Positions 1-7,600 of a stretch of DNA of 64,000 nt are shown piece after piece. Source of the DNA: Bacteroidales bacterium (GTDB lineage Bacteria > Bacteroidota > Bacteroidia > Bacteroidales > F082). The position numbers and the translations under genes are program-made. Position 1 is the stretch's first letter. Each line of letters opens with the position of its first letter. The DNA lies in assembly GCA_017616735.1 (NCBI GenBank), contig JAFZXP010000026.1, positions 47,811 to 111,810 of the forward strand, written 5' to 3'. Below the pieces are notes generated by a model that did not search any database, was not told the origin of the DNA, and saw nothing but the letters and a program-made list of their open reading frames with translations.

Positions 1-954
1 CTTGCGGACAGCGTCACGATCCATGCCGACATACATTCCAGCTGCCTCGCTGATAGTGGCATCGTCGTTGAAGATGTTGATAGTCTGCAGATTATGTTTC
101 TCACCGAGCATGTAGTCGTTCACGTCGTGAGCCGGAGTCACCTTCAAGCAACCTGTACCGAACTCAATGTCGACATATTCGTCTTCGATGACCGGAATCA
201 CTCGGTTCACCAACGGAACAACGACTTTCTTGCCTCTGAGATGCTGATTCTTAGGGTCGTTAGGGTTGATACACATTGCGGTATCGCCCATGATTGTTTC
301 AGGACGAGTTGTCGCCACAACAGCATAGCCGTTTTCGCCCTCGATTTTATATCTGAGATAATAAAGTTTGCTGTGTTCCTCTTTGTAGATGACTTCCTCG
401 TCGCTCAAAGCTGTAAGAGCCTTCGGATCCCAGTTGACCATACGCACGCCGCGGTAAATCAAGCCTTTTTTGTAAAGGTCGCAGAACACGTGGATAACGC
501 TCTTCGAACGTGTCTCATCCATGGTGAAGGAGGTGCGCTCCCAGTCGCATGAGCATCCGAGTTTGCGGAGTTGTTTCAAGATGATTCCGCCGTGCTCGTG
601 AGTCCAATCCCAAGCATGTTTTAGGAATTCCTCGCGTCCGATATCGGTCTTCTTGATGCCTTGCTGAGCCAGCTTGTTCACCACTTTAGCCTCGGTGGCA
701 ATTGAGGCATGATCGGTACCCGGCACCCAGCAGGCATTTTTGCCCATCATTCTGGCGCGGCGAACCAATACATCCTGAATGGTGTTGTTCAACATGTGAC
801 CCATGTGAAGCACGCCTGTCACATTCGGTGGCGGAATCACGATGGTGTAAGGTTCACGTTCATCAGGGGTTGAATGAAAATAATTCTTGTTCATCCAATG
901 CTCATACCATTTCTCTTCGGTTGTCTGCGGACTGTATTTGCTTGAAATCTCCAT
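1..954 (-). CDS. valS: valyl-tRNA synthetase, N-terminal part (cut by window edge)
   Basis: Class I aminoacyl-tRNA synthetase that charges tRNA-Val in the cytoplasm. The minus-strand frame opens at an ATG at 952-954 and stays open to base 1, giving the first 318 residues of a protein that is usually about 880 residues long. The N-terminus carries the [13 protein letters not shown] block with the HIGH-type signature HMGH at residues 50-53, then [10 protein letters not shown] near residue 80. The start of the editing (CP1) domain follows, with [12 protein letters not shown] near residue 215. The 3' end, including the KMSKS loop, lies outside the window. It is divergent from the peptide transporter gene, with a promoter-like TAATTTTG at 1002-1009 on the minus strand. 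Family assignment is secure. Confidence 0.97.
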   Translation of the reverse strand, partial: MEISSKYSPQTTEEKWYEHWMNKNYFHSTPDEREPYTIVIPPPNVTGVLHMGHMLNNTIQDVLVRRARMMGKNACWVPGTDHASIATEAKVVNKLAQQGIKKTDIGREEFLKHAWDWTHEHGGIILKQLRKLGCSCDWERTSFTMDETRSKSVIHVFCDLYKKGLIYRGVRMVNWDPKALTALSDEEVIYKEEHSKLYYLRYKIEGENGYAVVATTRPETIMGDTAMCINPNDPKNQHLRGKKVVVPLVNRVIPVIEDEYVDIEFGTGCLKVTPAHDVNDYMLGEKHNLQTINIFNDDATISEAAGMYVGMDRDAVRK

Positions 955-1001
955 ATTCAAAATTTAAAGATTCAAAAATTCAAATATTTAAAATTAAGGT
1001 G

Positions 1002-1009
1002 CAAAATTA
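1002..1009 (-). promoter_or_regulatory. -7 promoter element for valS
   Basis: Read on the minus strand this is TAATTTTG, matching the Bacteroidota -7 consensus TAnnTTTG. It would give a leader of about 40 nt. The leader (955-1000) is A/T rich with 7-8-bp periodic ATTCAAA/ATTTAAA-like units. The motif is short, so this is a prediction. Confidence 0.5.
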
Positions 1010-1018
1010 CGATTTTTC

Positions 1019-1049
1019 TTGTTCAGATAAAAAGTTTTTAATAATTTTG
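1019..1049 (+). promoter_or_regulatory. promoter for the peptide transporter gene
   Basis: TTG at 1019-1021 and TAATTTTG at 1042-1049 are 20 bp apart, which fits the Bacteroidota -33/-7 layout. Transcription would start near 1055, about 50 nt before the start codon. Confidence 0.5.
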
Positions 1050-1107
1050 TACGATTTTTGAAAAGAAAACGAGAAATAAATTCTATGTATAATTAAAATT
1101 TAAGTTT

Positions 1108-2808
1108 ATGTCATTATTATCTATTGCAAATTTATGGCAGACCAACCGCACGTTGGTGATTTTGATCGGCATTTTGATTGTCGTCATTCCATTTCTGCTT
1201 TATTATTTGAATCAAGCCAAGAAATACCATCCCAAAGGCTTGATTGCAGCTGCATTGAGTAACATGGGCGAGCGTTTCGGATACTACATCATGAACGCCA
1301 TCCTTCTGCTGTTCTTGGTTTCAAAATTCGGTTTGCCGGACAAGACCGCGAGTATCATCTACTCGGTGTTCTACTTCGGAATCTATGTGTTGAGCTTGGT
1401 GGGCGGTATCATCGCTGACCGTACCCAGAACTATCCGCGCACCATCCAGTGGGGTTTGATTATCATGGCAGCAGGTTATGTCGGACTGGCTCTTCCATTG
1501 TTTAGCAAGGACGCCAACGGCATCATCCTCGACAACGGCGGCGCTTGGTGGGGCATCTTGATCTTCACATGCTTCGCATTGCTCTGCATCTCATTTGGTA
1601 ACGGTTTATTCAAAGGCAACCTGCAGGCTTTGGTCGGTAAGCTTTACGACAAGTTCGAGGCTGAGGCAGCCGAGAAAGGCCCCGAGGCTTTGGCCGAGGC
1701 TAAAGACCGTCGCGACAGCGGTTTCCAGATTTTCTACGTGTTCATCAACATCGGCGGTGTTATCGCTCCATTCGTGGCTCCTATGCTCCGCGACTGGTGG
1801 TTGAAAGCTCACAACTTCATCTACAACGCCGACATGCCGGCTCTCTGCCACCAATTCCTTGCCAATGGCGAACAAACACAGAAATTCACAGAGAACATGG
1901 CTAAGTCATTGGTCGAAGGCGCTGCTACACCTAACGACCTTGTGACATTCAGCTCACAATATATCGACGTGTTCAACACAGGCGTTCACTACGCATTCAT
2001 CGCTTCGGTGGTCGCCATGATGATTTCACTCATTGTGTTCCTTTGCACAAAGAAGATATTCCCACAGCCAGCTAAGAAAGAAAAAGCTGAAGTTATTGAA
2101 TACACTCAGGAAGAGAAACTCGCCATGGCAAAAGAAATCAAACAGCGTCTCTACGCTTTGTTTGCAGTTCTCGGCATCGCCATCTTCTTCTGGCTCTCGT
2201 TCCACCAGAACAGCCAGTCACTGACATTATTGGCCCGCGACTTCGTGGTGACCGACTTCTTCGCGCCTGAAATTTGGCAGTCACTTAACCCATTGTACGT
2301 CATTATATTAACACCTTTAGTCATGGCTATTTTCGCATGGCTCGTCAAGAAAGGCAAAGGCGTTTCAACACCTCGCAAGATCGCTTACGGTATGGGTATC
2401 GCAGGTTTGGCATACCTCTTCCTGTTGGTGCTTTCAATTTCATGCAACTATCCTTCAGGCGACGAGTTCCGCGCAATGGACGCAGCGACAAGAGCAGCCA
2501 ACGGCCTCGCAAAATCAGGACCATGGGTACTTATCGTGACTTACTTCTTCCTCACAGTTGCCGAGTTGTTCATCTCACCTCTCGGACTTTCATTCGTTTC
2601 GAAGGTGGCTCCACGTCACATGGTTGGCTTGTGCCAGGGTTTGTGGCTCGGCGCTACAGCAATCGGCAACCTGTTCATCTTTGTCGGACCTCTCATGTAC
2701 AATGCTTGGGACATCTGGGTATGCTGGGGAGTGTTCCTCGCAATCTGCGTGGTCTCGATGTCGGTGATGTTCGGCATGGTGAAATGGCTTGAACGCGTTA
2801 CCGCGTAA
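1108..2808 (+). CDS. POT/PTR-family proton-dependent peptide MFS transporter
   Basis: Inner-membrane transporter of the proton-dependent oligopeptide family (MFS fold), expected to import di- or tripeptides; 566 residues with about 12-14 hydrophobic segments. The family signature ExxERFxYYG is present in altered form as NMGERFGYYI at residues 52-61. Arg56, Glu55 and the tyrosines are kept, but the first Glu of the proton-coupling motif is Asn and the final Gly is Ile. An extra hydrophobic segment (about residues 16-34) precedes the signature helix. A long cytoplasmic loop with charged residues lies near residues 315-345. The gene stands alone and is divergent from valS. It ends in a heptamer array and a palindrome that could terminate it. 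Substrate and coupling are unproven. Confidence 0.88.
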   Translation: MSLLSIANLWQTNRTLVILIGILIVVIPFLLYYLNQAKKYHPKGLIAAALSNMGERFGYYIMNAILLLFLVSKFGLPDKTASIIYSVFYFGIYVLSLVGGIIADRTQNYPRTIQWGLIIMAAGYVGLALPLFSKDANGIILDNGGAWWGILIFTCFALLCISFGNGLFKGNLQALVGKLYDKFEAEAAEKGPEALAEAKDRRDSGFQIFYVFINIGGVIAPFVAPMLRDWWLKAHNFIYNADMPALCHQFLANGEQTQKFTENMAKSLVEGAATPNDLVTFSSQYIDVFNTGVHYAFIASVVAMMISLIVFLCTKKIFPQPAKKEKAEVIEYTQEEKLAMAKEIKQRLYALFAVLGIAIFFWLSFHQNSQSLTLLARDFVVTDFFAPEIWQSLNPLYVIILTPLVMAIFAWLVKKGKGVSTPRKIAYGMGIAGLAYLFLLVLSISCNYPSGDEFRAMDAATRAANGLAKSGPWVLIVTYFFLTVAELFISPLGLSFVSKVAPRHMVGLCQGLWLGATAIGNLFIFVGPLMYNAWDIWVCWGVFLAICVVSMSVMFGMVKWLERVTA

Positions 2809-2812
2809 CTCT

Positions 2813-2833
2813 AGTTTAGAGTTTAAAGTTTAG
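2813..2833 (+). repeat. heptanucleotide array (AGTTTAR x3)
   Basis: Three units AGTTTAG, AGTTTAA, AGTTTAG start 4 nt after the stop codon of the transporter gene and lead into the palindrome at 2837. Same class as the other 7-bp arrays of this window. Confidence 0.7.
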
Positions 2834-2836
2834 AGA

Positions 2837-2858
2837 AGGGACGCACTCGTGCGTCCCT
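2837..2858. repeat. palindrome AGGGACGCAC/GTGCGTCCCT
   Basis: A perfect 22-bp palindrome, AGGGACGCAC-TC-GTGCGTCCCT, lies 29 bp after the transporter stop codon. It could act as a terminator hairpin, but no T-tract follows directly. Its GC-rich build and gene-end position resemble the dispersed palindromes at 9785 and 56771. Confidence 0.65.
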
Positions 2859-2886
2859 ATATTCGAAAATAAAATAATAATCATTT

Positions 2887-3207
2887 ATGAAAAATTTGAC
2901 AAAAGAAGAATTCGAGATTTATTGCTTGTTTATCGCAGCCAATGCCGATTTCAACATCACCAGGCAGGAGCTTATCGCGATGGGCGTAGGCAGTGATCCT
3001 CAAATGTTCGTAAAGGTTTACAACGGCTTCGAGGCCGACAACGACCTCGAAAGGATTAACACCATCCAGGAATGTAAGAAATTGTATATCAAGGATGAAC
3101 TCGACCGTCAAAACCTGTTCGACAAAATGAAGAAGGTGTTCTTCGCCGACGGCAAATTCCAAGCGGCGGAACAATCAATATTTACGATGTTAAGGAAATT
3201 AATATGA
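2887..3207 (+). CDS. small TerB-like helical protein, function unknown
   Basis: A 106-residue soluble protein without signal peptide or membrane segment. It is acidic and predicted largely helical. The C-terminal segment FFADGKFQAAEQ resembles the DGxxxxxE metal-binding helix-loop of TerB-like (tellurite resistance/DjlA N-terminal) domains, but the match is weak and only one such motif is seen. The ATG at 2887 is preceded by an A/T-rich stretch without a clear Shine-Dalgarno site. The gene lies between the transporter gene and a convergent methyltransferase gene, ending in the hairpin at 3216. It is probably real because of its regular amino-acid make-up. The function is not known. Confidence 0.6.
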   Translation: MKNLTKEEFEIYCLFIAANADFNITRQELIAMGVGSDPQMFVKVYNGFEADNDLERINTIQECKKLYIKDELDRQNLFDKMKKVFFADGKFQAAEQSIFTMLRKLI

Positions 3208-3215
3208 TTTGTAGG

Positions 3216-3233
3216 GGCGAATGATGATTCGCC
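3216..3233. terminator. hairpin between convergent genes
   Basis: GGCGAAT-GATG-ATTCGCC forms a 7-bp stem with a 4-nt loop between the convergent TerB-like and methyltransferase genes. It is embedded in GTAGGGGCGAAT..ATTCGCC, a form I recognise as a dispersed repeat in other genomes. On the minus strand no strong T-run follows, so terminator activity is only likely. Confidence 0.5.
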
Positions 3234-3239
3234 ATTACA

Positions 3240-3980
3240 TTAATATTTTTTCCGGAATTTCGGACAATAGATCAAGAATACGGCCGGTTTTTTATTCCAG
3301 TCGTATTCTTTTATTTTTTTCCAATCGGATATAGGTTTGCTGACGATTTTCTCATCTTCCATGGTAATGTCGCTTGCCACGCAGAGCATGGTGGTCGGAT
3401 GGCAGTTTTTCACCAGCTCGTCTATCATGGCGTTGTTGCGGAACGGCGTCTCAATAAACAGTTCGGTTTCGTTGTTTGTAAGTGACTGACGTTCAAGTGA
3501 TTTGATTTTTTGGATTCTCTCAGGATTCTTAATCGGCAGATAACCATGAAAACAGAACGACTGCCCATTGAAACCCGACGCCATCAGTGCCAGTATCATC
3601 GCATTCGGACCTGTCAGCGGAACAACTTGTATCCCGGCCTGATGCGCAAGCTCTACAATGAGCGCTCCGGGATCGGCCACGCAGGGAGTACCAGCCTCCG
3701 ACATCAACCCTACATCGTGGCCGCCCAGGGCCTCTCCCAGATATGTCATCAAATCGGGATTTTCAGGATTGTGTTTATCGAGCTCCACAAAAGTAAGCTC
3801 ATCTATCGGGCAAGGCATATGCATTTTGCTGAGCATGCGACGGGCTGTGCGCACGTTTTCCACAACAAAAAAGCGCAGTGTCCTCACCACATCAAGCGTT
3901 CCGGCGGGAATGACTTGTTCGGCCGAGGTCGCTCCAAGCAATGTCGGCACCAGGTATAATTTTCCAAACTGTTGATTCAT
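3240..3980 (-). CDS. RsmI-family SAM-dependent methyltransferase
   Basis: Member of the tetrapyrrole-methylase-fold family that includes RsmI, the 16S rRNA C1402 2'-O-methyltransferase. The 246-residue protein has the N-terminal strand LYLVPTLLG, then SEAGTPCVADPG at residues 94-105 and PLTGPNAMILALMASGF at 121-137; the latter two match the SAM-binding blocks of RsmI. It is about 40 residues shorter than E. coli RsmI and lacks its C-terminal extension. Bacteroidota often carry a second, shorter RsmI-like paralogue, so the exact target is uncertain. The gene starts 3 bp after the dnaA stop codon, so the two are probably co-transcribed. Confidence 0.82.
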   Translation of the reverse strand: MNQQFGKLYLVPTLLGATSAEQVIPAGTLDVVRTLRFFVVENVRTARRMLSKMHMPCPIDELTFVELDKHNPENPDLMTYLGEALGGHDVGLMSEAGTPCVADPGALIVELAHQAGIQVVPLTGPNAMILALMASGFNGQSFCFHGYLPIKNPERIQKIKSLERQSLTNNETELFIETPFRNNAMIDELVKNCHPTTMLCVASDITMEDEKIVSKPISDWKKIKEYDWNKKPAVFLIYCPKFRKKY

Positions 3981-3983
3981 AGC

Positions 3984-5420
3984 TTATTTAAAGTTCTGCT
4001 CTATAGTGTCGGCTACGGCGCGGAACTGTTTATCAGTGTCAAGAAGATTGGCCACTGTTTTCAGCGAGTGTATCACTGTGGCATGGTCTTTGCCGCCGCA
4101 TTGCTCACCTATGATATTAAGCGACGCCTTGGTATATTTCTTGGCGAAATACATCGACAGCTGGCGGGCCTGGACCACGTTGCGTTTACGTGTCGATGTG
4201 AAAAAGTCGGCTTGTGAAGTGCCCATTTCCTCACACACAGTGCTGATTATATAACTGATAGTGATTTCGTGGTTGGAGTTGTTGACAAAGCGCTCCACCA
4301 TCTGTTTGACCAAGTTGATGGTGATTGATTTGCGGTTTAGCGACGACTGTGCGATAAGCGAAATGAGGAATCCCTCCATTTCACGTACATTTGTCTTGAT
4401 ATGCTCCGCAATATAATTGACAACTTCATCCGACAAATCAACGCCCTCGTTGTAGGCTTTGCGTTTGAGAATGTTGCGGCGGGTTTCAACGTCGGGAAGG
4501 GTCATTTCGGCCGACAATCCCCATTTGAAACGCGAGATAAGGCGCTGTTCCATATCCTTAAGCTCCGCTGGTGGCTTGTCGCATGTAAAGATAAGCTGCT
4601 TGCCGGTCTGCTGCAGATGGTTGAATATATGGAACAAGGTATCCTGAGTCTTGGGCTTGCCCGAGAGATACTGAATATCGTCGATTATGAGCACGTCTAT
4701 CATCTGATAGAAATGCACAAAATCGTCACGGCTGCTCTTGGAACTGTTGTTGCGGCATGCGGCCTGGAACTGCATCAGAAACTGTTCAGCGTTGACATAC
4801 AACACCGTAAGCTCGGGATGGAACTTCTTGGTTTCCAAGCCGATAGCCTGGCACACATGAGTCTTACCCATTCCAGTCGGGCTGAAAACAAACATTGGAT
4901 TGAACGAGGTTCGACCTGGGTTTTTAGCTATGGCCAAACCAGCCTCATATGCCACACGGTTACACTCGCCAACGACGAAATTCTCCATGCAGTAGTTTTC
5001 GTTGAGGTTCGACTCAATGTTGATTTTTTTAATGCCCGGCAATACAAACGGATTCGGCATGGTGTTCTGCGGTTTGTCGAAATCTATCTGTATCTGTTTG
5101 GGCGGATTTTTGGTATTGGTGCGGTCGACAGACGGCTGTTTCACCACCAACGGACGATTGACATCGTTATCCATCATGATGCTGTATTCGAGTTTGCCTT
5201 CCGGGCCCAGCACCTTGCGAATGGTGGCCTTCATCACTTTAATGTAATGAGTTTCAAGATATTCGTAGAAAAATTCAGATGGCACCTGAATGGTCAGGAG
5301 GTTGTTACGGTAGTCGACAGGCTTGATTGGCTCGAACCAGGTCGAGTAAGCCTGCGGCTGGACGTTCTCCCGAATCATTGCCAGACACGCATCCCACAAT
5401 TCTAACAAATTCTTATTCAC
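3984..5420 (-). CDS. dnaA: chromosomal replication initiator DnaA (GTG start)
   Basis: AAA+ ATPase that binds DnaA boxes and opens the replication origin. The 478 residues show domain I (about 1-85), a linker, Walker A SPTGMGKTH at 180-188, Walker B VLIIDDIQ at 243-250 and an arginine-finger block RLISRFKWG at 293-301. The domain IV DNA-binding signature GGKDHATVIHSLKTV is at about 442-456. The P-loop is slightly unusual (SPTGMGKT rather than GGVGxGKT). The start codon is GTG at 5418-5420: an in-frame TAA lies three codons upstream, so no ATG start is possible without trimming domain I. GAAGG just upstream may act as ribosome binding site. The gene is followed by the RsmI-like gene. No cluster of consensus DnaA boxes is visible nearby. 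Confidence 0.96.
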   Translation of the reverse strand: MNKNLLELWDACLAMIRENVQPQAYSTWFEPIKPVDYRNNLLTIQVPSEFFYEYLETHYIKVMKATIRKVLGPEGKLEYSIMMDNDVNRPLVVKQPSVDRTNTKNPPKQIQIDFDKPQNTMPNPFVLPGIKKINIESNLNENYCMENFVVGECNRVAYEAGLAIAKNPGRTSFNPMFVFSPTGMGKTHVCQAIGLETKKFHPELTVLYVNAEQFLMQFQAACRNNSSKSSRDDFVHFYQMIDVLIIDDIQYLSGKPKTQDTLFHIFNHLQQTGKQLIFTCDKPPAELKDMEQRLISRFKWGLSAEMTLPDVETRRNILKRKAYNEGVDLSDEVVNYIAEHIKTNVREMEGFLISLIAQSSLNRKSITINLVKQMVERFVNNSNHEITISYIISTVCEEMGTSQADFFTSTRKRNVVQARQLSMYFAKKYTKASLNIIGEQCGGKDHATVIHSLKTVANLLDTDKQFRAVADTIEQNFK

Positions 5421-5606
5421 CTTCGTTTATAAATAACTAAATATCAAAGTTTTACAAATGCCGTTTTCAGCAAAATTCTTTGCACAAATATCAACATAAA
5501 AAAGTGAATAAAAATATTTTTTTTGTATTGATTTTTAAAAAATAAGTGTTTAAATTACGAGCGAAAGCCCAAAATCAATGCAAAAAACAAGTTAATTTAT
5601 TGATTA

Positions 5607-6221
5607 TTATTTGGTTTTAAGGTATTTTACATCCACTCCGTAAAGACGTTTGATTTTCTCTATTATTCTATCGGAATCGCTTTGCCTGATTGAGATTTCG
5701 AGATAACAACGAAGCTCAAATTTCGGGTTCTGCTGCTCGAGATTTTCATCTTTAAGGATTCGCATCACCTCGTTGAGCAGCGGATAGTCAAACTCAAGGC
5801 TGTAAACCTCGTCAATGGTTTTTTCAACAATGGTGCAGTTGTCAAGCGCTTCGCGTGCCGAGGTTTTGTAGGCGTTTATAAGACCAGGCACACCCAACAG
5901 TTGACCACCGAAGTAACGCGTCACCACAACGCAGACGTTGGTGACATCTTTTGAAAGAATCTGATTCAAAATAGGTTTGCCGGCGGTGCCTGAAGGTTCG
6001 CCGTCGTCGCTCGAGCGATAGCACGCCTTGTCGGGACCAATCATAAAGGCATAGCAGTGGTGCTTGGCGTCGAAATACCTCTTCTTGACTTCGGCAACAC
6101 GCTCTTTCACCTCGGCCTCGCTATACACCGGAAACGCCTCGGCGATAAACTTGGAGCCTTTTTCTTTATAAAGCCCCTCGCCTTTTGTGGTCACGATTTT
6201 ATATGAATCCTCGAATAACAT
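5607..6221 (-). CDS. YigZ/IMPACT family protein
   Basis: A 204-residue protein of the UPF0029/IMPACT family. The N-terminal domain holds the family blocks DDGEPSGTAGKPIL (residues 72-85) and VVTRYFGGQLLGVPGLI (about 99-115). The C-terminal about 70 residues fit the ferredoxin-like DUF1949 domain. Family members are linked to translation or ribosome binding, but the bacterial role is unsettled. A -7 element (TATTTTTG, 6226-6233) ends only 4 nt before the ATG, so the message may have almost no leader. It is divergent from prmC across a 120-bp region filled by inverted heptamer arrays. Confidence 0.88.
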   Translation of the reverse strand: MLFEDSYKIVTTKGEGLYKEKGSKFIAEAFPVYSEAEVKERVAEVKKRYFDAKHHCYAFMIGPDKACYRSSDDGEPSGTAGKPILNQILSKDVTNVCVVVTRYFGGQLLGVPGLINAYKTSAREALDNCTIVEKTIDEVYSLEFDYPLLNEVMRILKDENLEQQNPKFELRCYLEISIRQSDSDRIIEKIKRLYGVDVKYLKTK

Positions 6222-6225
6222 GATG

Positions 6226-6233
6226 CAAAAATA
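6226..6233 (-). promoter_or_regulatory. -7 element next to the yigZ start
   Basis: TATTTTTG on the minus strand matches TAnnTTTG exactly and ends 4 nt before the yigZ ATG. If used, transcription would begin at or inside the start codon region, that is a leaderless or near-leaderless mRNA. Confidence 0.5.
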
Positions 6234-6247
6234 ATAAATTTTTCAAG

Positions 6248-6321
6248 ACTTTAGTCGTTAGTCTTTAGACTTTAGTATTAATTCTTCCAAAAACTAAAGA
6301 CTAAGAACTAAAGACTAAAGA
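6248..6321. repeat. inverted pair of heptanucleotide arrays
   Basis: Four units ending in TAG (ACTTTAG, TCGTTAG, TCTTTAG, ACTTTAG; 6248-6275) are followed by an 18-nt spacer and four inverse units (CTAAAGA, CTAAGAA, CTAAAGA, CTAAAGA; 6294-6321). Together they can fold into a long imperfect hairpin. It lies between divergent promoters, so it is not simply a transcription terminator. Confidence 0.8.
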
Positions 6322-6329
6322 CTTTTTGC

Positions 6330-6337
6330 TATTTTTG
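6330..6337 (+). promoter_or_regulatory. -7 element next to the prmC start
   Basis: TATTTTTG ends 4 nt before the prmC ATG at 6342. The preceding sequence GACTTTTTGC is nearly the same as that before the -7 element at 39966. Confidence 0.5.
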
Positions 6338-6341
6338 TGGT

Positions 6342-7307
6342 ATGAAAACGTCATCAAATTTAGTTCGTGATTGTCGGAAGTATTATGTAAGCGAGTTGGA
6401 GAAGATTTACGGCTCCAACGAGGCTAATGCATTGATAATGATTCTGTTGGAACATTATTTCGGCATCGACAGAGTGAAAATTGCGTTAGAACCCGAGCTG
6501 CGTTTGAGCGAATCAGAAATGCTGACATTGCATTTTGCGGTGAAGGAACTGCTGAAAAACAAACCCGTTCAATACATTTTGGGCGAGACTGATTTCTGCG
6601 GAATGCGGTTTTTTGTTGATGAAAACGTGCTGATTCCGAGACCGGAGACGGAAGAATTAGTTAATAAGTTAGCAGTTAGCAGTTGTCAGTTAGCAGTTAA
6701 TCCTTCCTCAACGTCATTTCGACCGGTCATCGAACGTAGCGAGATGGTAGTGGAGAAATCTCCGGCAAATATTACTATCCTTGACATCGGCACCGGCAGC
6801 GGCTGCATTGCCATTAGCCTTGCCAAGTCATTGAAAAATAGCGTCGTAACAGCAGTTGATGTTTCTGAAAAGGCATTGGAAGTGGCGAAAAAGAATGCCG
6901 AAACCAATGGCGTTAATGTCAATTTCATAAAAGATGACATTTTAAATCCTAAAAACCAAGAATTGCTTGAAAGCAAATTCGATATCATCGTCAGCAACCC
7001 GCCCTACGTCTGCGAAAGCGAGAAATCTGAAATGCGTGCAAACGTTCTGGATTATGAGCCATCCACTGCCTTATTCGTCAGCGATAATGACCCTTTGATT
7101 TTCTACAGAAAAATTCTCGAATTCGCACAAAAAACTTTGGAATCTGATGGTGAGGTTTGGTTCGAAATAAATGAGAAATTCGGAACCGAGATGAAAAATC
7201 TCTGCATTGGAAAAGGATTCAAAAATGTTGAAATCATTAAAGATTTCAGGGAAAGAGACAGGATTTTGAGGACATACGGCCTAGTTCATTCCACCACCTC
7301 GATATAG
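6342..7307 (+). CDS. prmC: peptide chain release factor N5-glutamine methyltransferase
   Basis: Methylates the Gln of the GGQ motif in release factors RF1/RF2. The 321-residue protein has an N-terminal helical domain ending in LIPRPETEELV (about 97-106), the SAM motif ILDIGTGSGCIAISLA (about 145-160) and the catalytic motif SNPPYV (about 218-223). Between PETEELV and motif I, about 34 residues (107-141) are foreign to the family. They are encoded by a 7-bp repeat array (6667-6701) and by a second repeat (6712-6763), and the reading frame is kept. The site is the linker between the two domains, where an insertion can be tolerated. The 3' end overlaps the convergent TIGR04076 gene by 22 bp. Confidence 0.93.
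   Translation: MKTSSNLVRDCRKYYVSELEKIYGSNEANALIMILLEHYFGIDRVKIALEPELRLSESEMLTLHFAVKELLKNKPVQYILGETDFCGMRFFVDENVLIPRPETEELVNKLAVSSCQLAVNPSSTSFRPVIERSEMVVEKSPANITILDIGTGSGCIAISLAKSLKNSVVTAVDVSEKALEVAKKNAETNGVNVNFIKDDILNPKNQELLESKFDIIVSNPPYVCESEKSEMRANVLDYEPSTALFVSDNDPLIFYRKILEFAQKTLESDGEVWFEINEKFGTEMKNLCIGKGFKNVEIIKDFRERDRILRTYGLVHSTTSI
6667..6701 (+). repeat. heptanucleotide array inside prmC
   Basis: Five consecutive 7-bp units (AGTTAGC, AGTTAGC, AGTTGTC, AGTTAGC, AGTTAAT) lie within the coding sequence. They are of the same type as the intergenic arrays at 24460 and 41982. Confidence 0.85.
6712..6763 (+). repeat. in-frame copy of the GTCATTTCGACCG..GAGAAATCTC repeat
   Basis: The ends CGTCATTTCGACCG and GTGGAGAAATCTC are identical to the ends of the intergenic copy at 10326-10366 (opposite orientation). 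The centre is longer by about 12 bp. It directly follows the heptamer array, so two repeat types are stacked in one gene. Confidence 0.85.
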
Positions 7308-7588
7308 AAGCTAAACGGCCGGAAACCGTCGTTGCAGCTGATCATCGCGCTCATCGGGTTCTGCATCCAGCCGTCGTAGAAGTTACCTTCTCCCCTTGCC
7401 AACGACTCCACGAACTCGCGCATCGAGCCCCAAGCCGACGGGCAAAGCCCCTCAGGACATTTCCCGTCAACAGAAATCCACTGCTGCCCTTCTTTAACAT
7501 CACAAGTGTGCTCGATTGGGTTTTCATATTTGCTCATCAAATCGTGATAAACAGTCTGCCTGATGGCTGTGATTCTGACTTTATTCAT
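7286..7588 (-). CDS. TIGR04076 family protein
   Basis: A 100-residue cytosolic protein with the family block CPEGLCPSAWGSM at residues 44-56 and further Cys at 29. The C-terminus is rich in aromatic residues. The family has no established role; the clustered cysteines suggest metal or redox binding, which is inference. It is last in the run acyltransferase / GNAT / lipoprotein / this gene, starting 12 bp after the lipoprotein stop codon. Its 3' end overlaps the end of prmC on the other strand by 22 bp. Confidence 0.8.
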   Translation of the reverse strand: MNKVRITAIRQTVYHDLMSKYENPIEHTCDVKEGQQWISVDGKCPEGLCPSAWGSMREFVESLARGEGNFYDGWMQNPMSAMISCNDGFRPFSFYIEVVE

Positions 7589-7600
7589 CTTTCTTTATAA

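Noticed and set aside
702-1061. Open frame of 119 codons on the plus strand
   Set aside because: Antisense to the valS start and the divergent promoter region, with a low-complexity end.
4401-5405. Open frame of 334 codons on the plus strand
   Set aside because: It is fully antisense to dnaA, whose domains are intact; the product shows no recognisable fold.
5421-5606. Replication origin next to dnaA
   Set aside because: A/T-rich, but apart from one near match (TTATTCACC) at the dnaA start there is no DnaA-box cluster. dnaA is often away from oriC in Bacteroidota.
6248-6321. Heptamer inverted repeat as a plain terminator
   Set aside because: It lies between divergent genes, so neither transcript runs into it from a gene end.
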